The notes beneath the pieces were generated by a model that searched no databases, was not told the origin of the DNA, and was given only the letters and a program-made list of their open reading frames with translations. Shown piece after piece: positions 5,939-8,555 of a stretch of 8,555 nt of DNA (the first letter of the stretch is position 1; the number at the start of each line of letters is the position of its first letter). Origin of the DNA: an uncultured Eubacteriales bacterium (GTDB lineage: Bacteria > Bacillota > Clostridia > Oscillospirales > Oscillospiraceae); contig URST01000080.1 in NCBI GenBank assembly GCA_900550585.1, positions 1-8,555 of the forward strand. The letters run 5' to 3'. The translations under genes and the position numbers were made by a program.

Positions 5939-5967
5939 ATTATACCGGAAAACCCGGAAAACTGCAA
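5939..5967 (-). promoter_or_regulatory. Promoter of the GntR regulator with a tandem-repeat spacer
   Basis: On the minus strand TTGCAG (plus 5962-5967) is followed by 17 bases and a perfect TATAAT (plus 5939-5944). The spacer consists exactly of two copies of CCGGAAAA (plus 5945-5952 and 5954-5961) one base apart. Such a repeat between -35 and -10 is well placed to be an autoregulatory operator. The promoter is seen with good consensus; the operator role is inferred. Confidence 0.7.
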
Positions 5968-5995
5968 GCGTTACTTCTTTCACACCCGCGCCCCA

Positions 5996-6034
5996 CAGCA
6001 AACGCCCGGGGGACAGGCCCTCGGGCGTCTGCTG
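5996..6034 (-). terminator. Hairpin after etfA, probable operon terminator
   Basis: CAGCAAACGCCCG (5996-6008) pairs with CGGGCGTCTGCTG (6022-6034) over 13 pairs (one mismatch/G-T), with a 13-base loop. It stands between the etfA stop and the regulator promoter. No T tract follows on the minus strand, so termination may be incomplete and some transcripts may continue into the regulator gene. Confidence 0.5.
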
Positions 6035-6053
6035 TTGTGGGGAGGGGAAAAAG

Positions 6054-7166
6054 TTATTTCTTCAGCGCCTTCATTTCCTCGATCATCAGCGGCACGACCT
6101 TGAACAGGTCGCCGCAGATGCCGTAGTCCGCCACCTCAAAGATGGGGGCCACGTCGCTCTTGTTGACGGCGATGATGCACTCGGAGTCCTGCATGCCGGC
6201 CTTGTGCTGGATGGCACCGGAGATGCCCAGCGCCACATAGATGCGGGGATGGACGGTCTTGCCGGTCTGGCCCACCTGATGATCGGCGGTCATCCAGCCG
6301 GAGTCCACCACGGCGCGGGACGCGCCCACCACGCCGCCCATGAGGGCGGCCAGCTCCTCAGCCAGGGCGATGCCCTTGTCCACGTCCTTGGCGATGCCGC
6401 GGCCCACGGACACCACCACCTCCGCGCCGGTGAGGTCCACCATGGCGCGGGCGGCCTTGACGATCTCCAGCACCTTGGTCTTGATGTCGGCCTCGGTCAG
6501 GGTGAAGTCGGGGTGGATGATCTCCACCTTCTCCACGCCGGCGGCATCAAAATCGCGCTTCTTCATGACGCCGGGGCGCACGGTGGCCATGGCAGGGCGG
6601 AAGCGGGGGCACACGATGGTGGCCATCAGGTGACCGCCGAAGGCCGGACGGGTCATCTTCAGGTTGGTGTTGACATCGAACAGCTTCGTTGCAAAGTTCA
6701 TGGAATCCACGTCCAGCGAGGAGCCGGTGCGCAGGAAGTTGATGTAGCCGTTGAGGTCCACGTCCAGATGGGTGCAGTCGGCGCACAGACCGGTGTGGAG
6801 GCGGGCGGCGCAGCGGGGAGCCAGATCGCGGCCGATGTGGCTGGCGCCGAACAGCAGGATCTCGGGCTTGAATTCATGCACCGCGTCGGTGATGACCTTG
6901 GTATAGGCGTCGGTGGTGTAGTCCTTCAGCAGGGGGCTGTTGTACACATACACCTTGTCGGCGCCGTAGCCGCCCAGCTCCGCGGCGATGCCGTCCACGT
7001 TGTCGCCCAGCAGGATGCCGCTGAGCTGCACGCCCAGCTCGTCAGCCAGCTTGCGGCCCTCGGAGATCAGCTCGAAGGTGGTGGGCATCATCACGCCCTG
7101 GCGCTGCTCACAAAAGACCCACACGCCGGAGAACGCCTTGGGGTCGGTATTCATAAAAGTAGACAT
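6054..7166 (-). CDS. etfA: Electron transfer flavoprotein alpha subunit
   Basis: The 370-aa product has an N-terminal adenine-nucleotide-hydrolase-like domain and the C-terminal FAD domain of EtfA. The FAD signature runs from VVSVGRGI, through GASRAVVDSGW (281-291) and QVGQTGKTVHPR, to YVALGISGAIQHKAGM and ECIIAVNKSDVAPIFEVADY. It forms a heterodimer with EtfB in the cytosol and passes electrons to or from the acyl-CoA dehydrogenase encoded two genes upstream. The start at 7166 follows AAGGGAG at a normal distance; ATG four codons later is an alternative. It begins 15 bases after the etfB stop, so the two are co-transcribed and probably translated in step. Length is slightly above the usual roughly 320-340 aa, owing to an N-terminal extension seen in clostridial members. 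Confidence 0.95.
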   Translation of the reverse strand: MSTFMNTDPKAFSGVWVFCEQRQGVMMPTTFELISEGRKLADELGVQLSGILLGDNVDGIAAELGGYGADKVYVYNSPLLKDYTTDAYTKVITDAVHEFKPEILLFGASHIGRDLAPRCAARLHTGLCADCTHLDVDLNGYINFLRTGSSLDVDSMNFATKLFDVNTNLKMTRPAFGGHLMATIVCPRFRPAMATVRPGVMKKRDFDAAGVEKVEIIHPDFTLTEADIKTKVLEIVKAARAMVDLTGAEVVVSVGRGIAKDVDKGIALAEELAALMGGVVGASRAVVDSGWMTADHQVGQTGKTVHPRIYVALGISGAIQHKAGMQDSECIIAVNKSDVAPIFEVADYGICGDLFKVVPLMIEEMKALKK

Positions 7167-7181
7167 ATCGTTTCTCCCTTC

Positions 7182-7982
7182 TCAGATGATGTGCTTGGTG
7201 GACAGGATGCCGAACAGCTGCTCCACGGCCTCCTTGCCGCTGCCGTCCAGCATCATGCCGACGCCCTTCTGGGGAGGCGTGAAGCTCTTGTAGATATTGG
7301 TGGGAGAGCCCTTCAGGCCAATGGTGTCCACCTCGATGAGGGGATCGTCCTTCAGCGCGTTGTAGTCCAGCACGGTGACAGGCTCGTTGTCGCAGTCCAG
7401 AATGCCGCGGATGGTCATGTAGCGGGGGCTGTTCAGCTCCTTGATGCAGGTCAGCAGGCAGGGGGTCTGCACCTGCACGGTCATATAGCCGTCCTCCAGC
7501 ATGCGCCGGACGGTGAGGGTATTGCCCTCCTTCTTGATGTCGGCCACATAGGACACCTGGGGGATCTCCAGCTTCTCGGCGATCTGGGGGCCCACCTGGG
7601 CGGTGTCGCCGTCGATGGCCTGACGGCCGCAGAAGATGATGTCATCGGCGTCTACGCCCAGATTCTTGATGGCAGCCGCCAGGATCTGGGAGGTGGCGAA
7701 GGTATCGGAACCGCCGAACTCGCGGGCGGACACCAGCACGGCCTTGTCCACGCCCATGGCCTTCAGCTCCAGCAGCATACCGGCGGCGGGAGGGGGTCCC
7801 ATGGACACGGCGATGACGGGGCAGCCCAGCTGATCCTTCAGGGTCAGGGCGGCCTCGATGGCGTTCATATCGTCGGGATTGATAATGGTCTGCATGGACG
7901 CACGATCCAGCGTGCCGTCGGCGTTGACGGCCACCTTGCCGGAGGTATCGGGGACCTGCTTGACACAAACGATGATCTTCAT
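7182..7982 (-). CDS. etfB: Electron transfer flavoprotein beta subunit, bifurcating type
   Basis: The 266-aa product opens with MKIIVCVKQVPDT and carries GRQAIDGDTAQVGP (119-132) and the EtfB segment KELNSPRYMTIRGI (181-194). The DGDTAQVGP segment is typical of EtfB proteins that bind FAD instead of AMP and carry out NADH-driven electron bifurcation in anaerobes (crotonyl-CoA plus ferredoxin reduction). That assignment rests on motif recall rather than alignment. The start follows AAAGGAGC on the minus strand and lies 22 bases after the dehydrogenase stop. Length and domain order are complete. Confidence 0.94.
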   Translation of the reverse strand: MKIIVCVKQVPDTSGKVAVNADGTLDRASMQTIINPDDMNAIEAALTLKDQLGCPVIAVSMGPPPAAGMLLELKAMGVDKAVLVSAREFGGSDTFATSQILAAAIKNLGVDADDIIFCGRQAIDGDTAQVGPQIAEKLEIPQVSYVADIKKEGNTLTVRRMLEDGYMTVQVQTPCLLTCIKELNSPRYMTIRGILDCDNEPVTVLDYNALKDDPLIEVDTIGLKGSPTNIYKSFTPPQKGVGMMLDGSGKEAVEQLFGILSTKHII

Positions 7983-8004
7983 ATGTTCGTTGCTCCTTTC
8001 CTCA

Positions 8005-8555
8005 TCACTTCAGCAGATTGCCGGAAATGACCATCTGCTGGACCTGAGAGGTGCCCTCATAGATGGTGAACACGCGGCAGTCGCGGTACTTGCGCTCCAC
8101 GGGATACTCCTTGATATACCCGTAGCCGCCGTGGATCTGCACGGCCTTGGCCGCGATCTCGTTGCACGTCTCGGAGGCGAAATACTTGGCCATGGAGCAG
8201 TACATGGAGGCGTTGGGATCGTTCTTATCCTTCATCTGGGCGGCCATGTAGACCAGCTCCTTGGCGGCGGTGAGCTTGGTGGCCATATCCGCCAGCATAA
8301 AGGCGATGGCCTGGTTCTTGCAGATGGGCTTGCCGAACTGCACACGCTCCTTGGAGTACTTGATGGCCTCGTCCAGGCAGCCCTGGGCCAGACCGATGGA
8401 CTGGGCGGACACGCCCAGACGGCCGCCGTCCAGCGTCTTCATGGCGTTGATGAAGCCCATGTTCTCCTTGCCCAGCATGTCGCTCTTGTGGACGCGGACA
8501 TCCTCCAGCACCACGTCGGAGGTGGCGTAGCCCACCAGGCCCATCTTGGCCTCGT
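8005..8555 (-). CDS. Acyl-CoA dehydrogenase, short-chain/butyryl-CoA type (5' end outside window)
   Basis: The frame is open to the window edge and encodes the last 183 or so residues; an internal ATG at 8544 is not the start. It covers the end of the beta domain and the C-terminal helical domain of an acyl-CoA dehydrogenase. Motifs seen are DGGRLGVSAQSIGLAQG, ERVQFGKPI, IHGGYGYIKEYPVERKYRD and IYEGTSQVQ, whose Glu is the catalytic base position in butyryl-CoA dehydrogenases. The enzyme reduces an enoyl-CoA to the saturated acyl-CoA, or the reverse, with FAD. Gene order dehydrogenase-etfB-etfA supports a Bcd-EtfAB complex in butyrate-type fermentation. Thiolase, crotonase and 3-hydroxybutyryl-CoA dehydrogenase are not in the window, so another enoyl-CoA substrate is possible. 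Confidence 0.93.
   Translation of the reverse strand, partial: EAKMGLVGYATSDVVLEDVRVHKSDMLGKENMGFINAMKTLDGGRLGVSAQSIGLAQGCLDEAIKYSKERVQFGKPICKNQAIAFMLADMATKLTAAKELVYMAAQMKDKNDPNASMYCSMAKYFASETCNEIAAKAVQIHGGYGYIKEYPVERKYRDCRVFTIYEGTSQVQQMVISGNLLK

Noticed and set aside
5154..8030. A 958-codon plus-strand open frame antisense to the regulator, etfA and etfB
   Set aside because: Its His/Gly/Leu/Gln/Val-rich composition is what the complement of GC-rich codons gives, it crosses three gene boundaries, and it has no proper ribosome binding site. The minus-strand genes have clear motifs and start signals.
1..8555. CRISPR array, tRNA or rRNA genes
   Set aside because: No regularly spaced repeats, no cloverleaf-like segment with CCA or TTCGA arm, and no rRNA-like sequence was seen on either strand.

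Overview
The window looks like chromosomal DNA of an anaerobic, GC-rich Firmicute of the Clostridia, most likely Oscillospiraceae-like. This is inferred from GC-rich host genes with strong AAAGGAG-type ribosome binding sites, an acyl-CoA dehydrogenase-etfB-etfA cluster typical of butyrate-type metabolism, a clostridial-style Mrp protein with a short N-terminal cysteine cluster, and a YhaN-like SMC-type ATPase. No taxonomic search could be run.

Layout. Positions 1-125 are AT-rich, hold no gene, and carry a good leftward promoter for a gene outside the window. Positions about 112-1898 are a lower-GC accessory island: a terminator-like hairpin just ahead of a 76-aa beta-rich small protein, a compact HUH (rolling-circle) replication protein, its terminator, and the C-terminal two thirds of an IS30-family transposase. 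A perfect 14-bp direct repeat (112-125 and 1885-1898) brackets this island. A Rep, a small neighbour and an IS30 transposase together resemble the gene stock of filamentous ssDNA phages or rolling-circle elements, here apparently degraded to a remnant.

Positions 1906-5101 return to host style on the plus strand. They hold a promoter, a 729-aa YhaN-like ATPase with coiled coils and a membrane hairpin, then an Mrp/NBP35-type Fe-S carrier ATPase with its own leader. A strong terminator at 5135-5180 separates this block from the minus-strand block that converges on it.

Positions 5187-8555 are all minus strand. Transcription enters from the right through an acyl-CoA dehydrogenase (5' end outside the window), etfB and etfA. 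The operon ends near a hairpin at 5996-6034. A FadR-type GntR regulator follows, with its own near-consensus promoter whose spacer is filled by two copies of CCGGAAAA. The dehydrogenase and EtfAB should work as one redox unit, probably electron-bifurcating; the adjacent FCD-domain regulator is a plausible controller of it.

The most interesting part is the Rep/IS30 island and its 14-bp bracketing repeat. The window shows no complete new defence or metabolic system.
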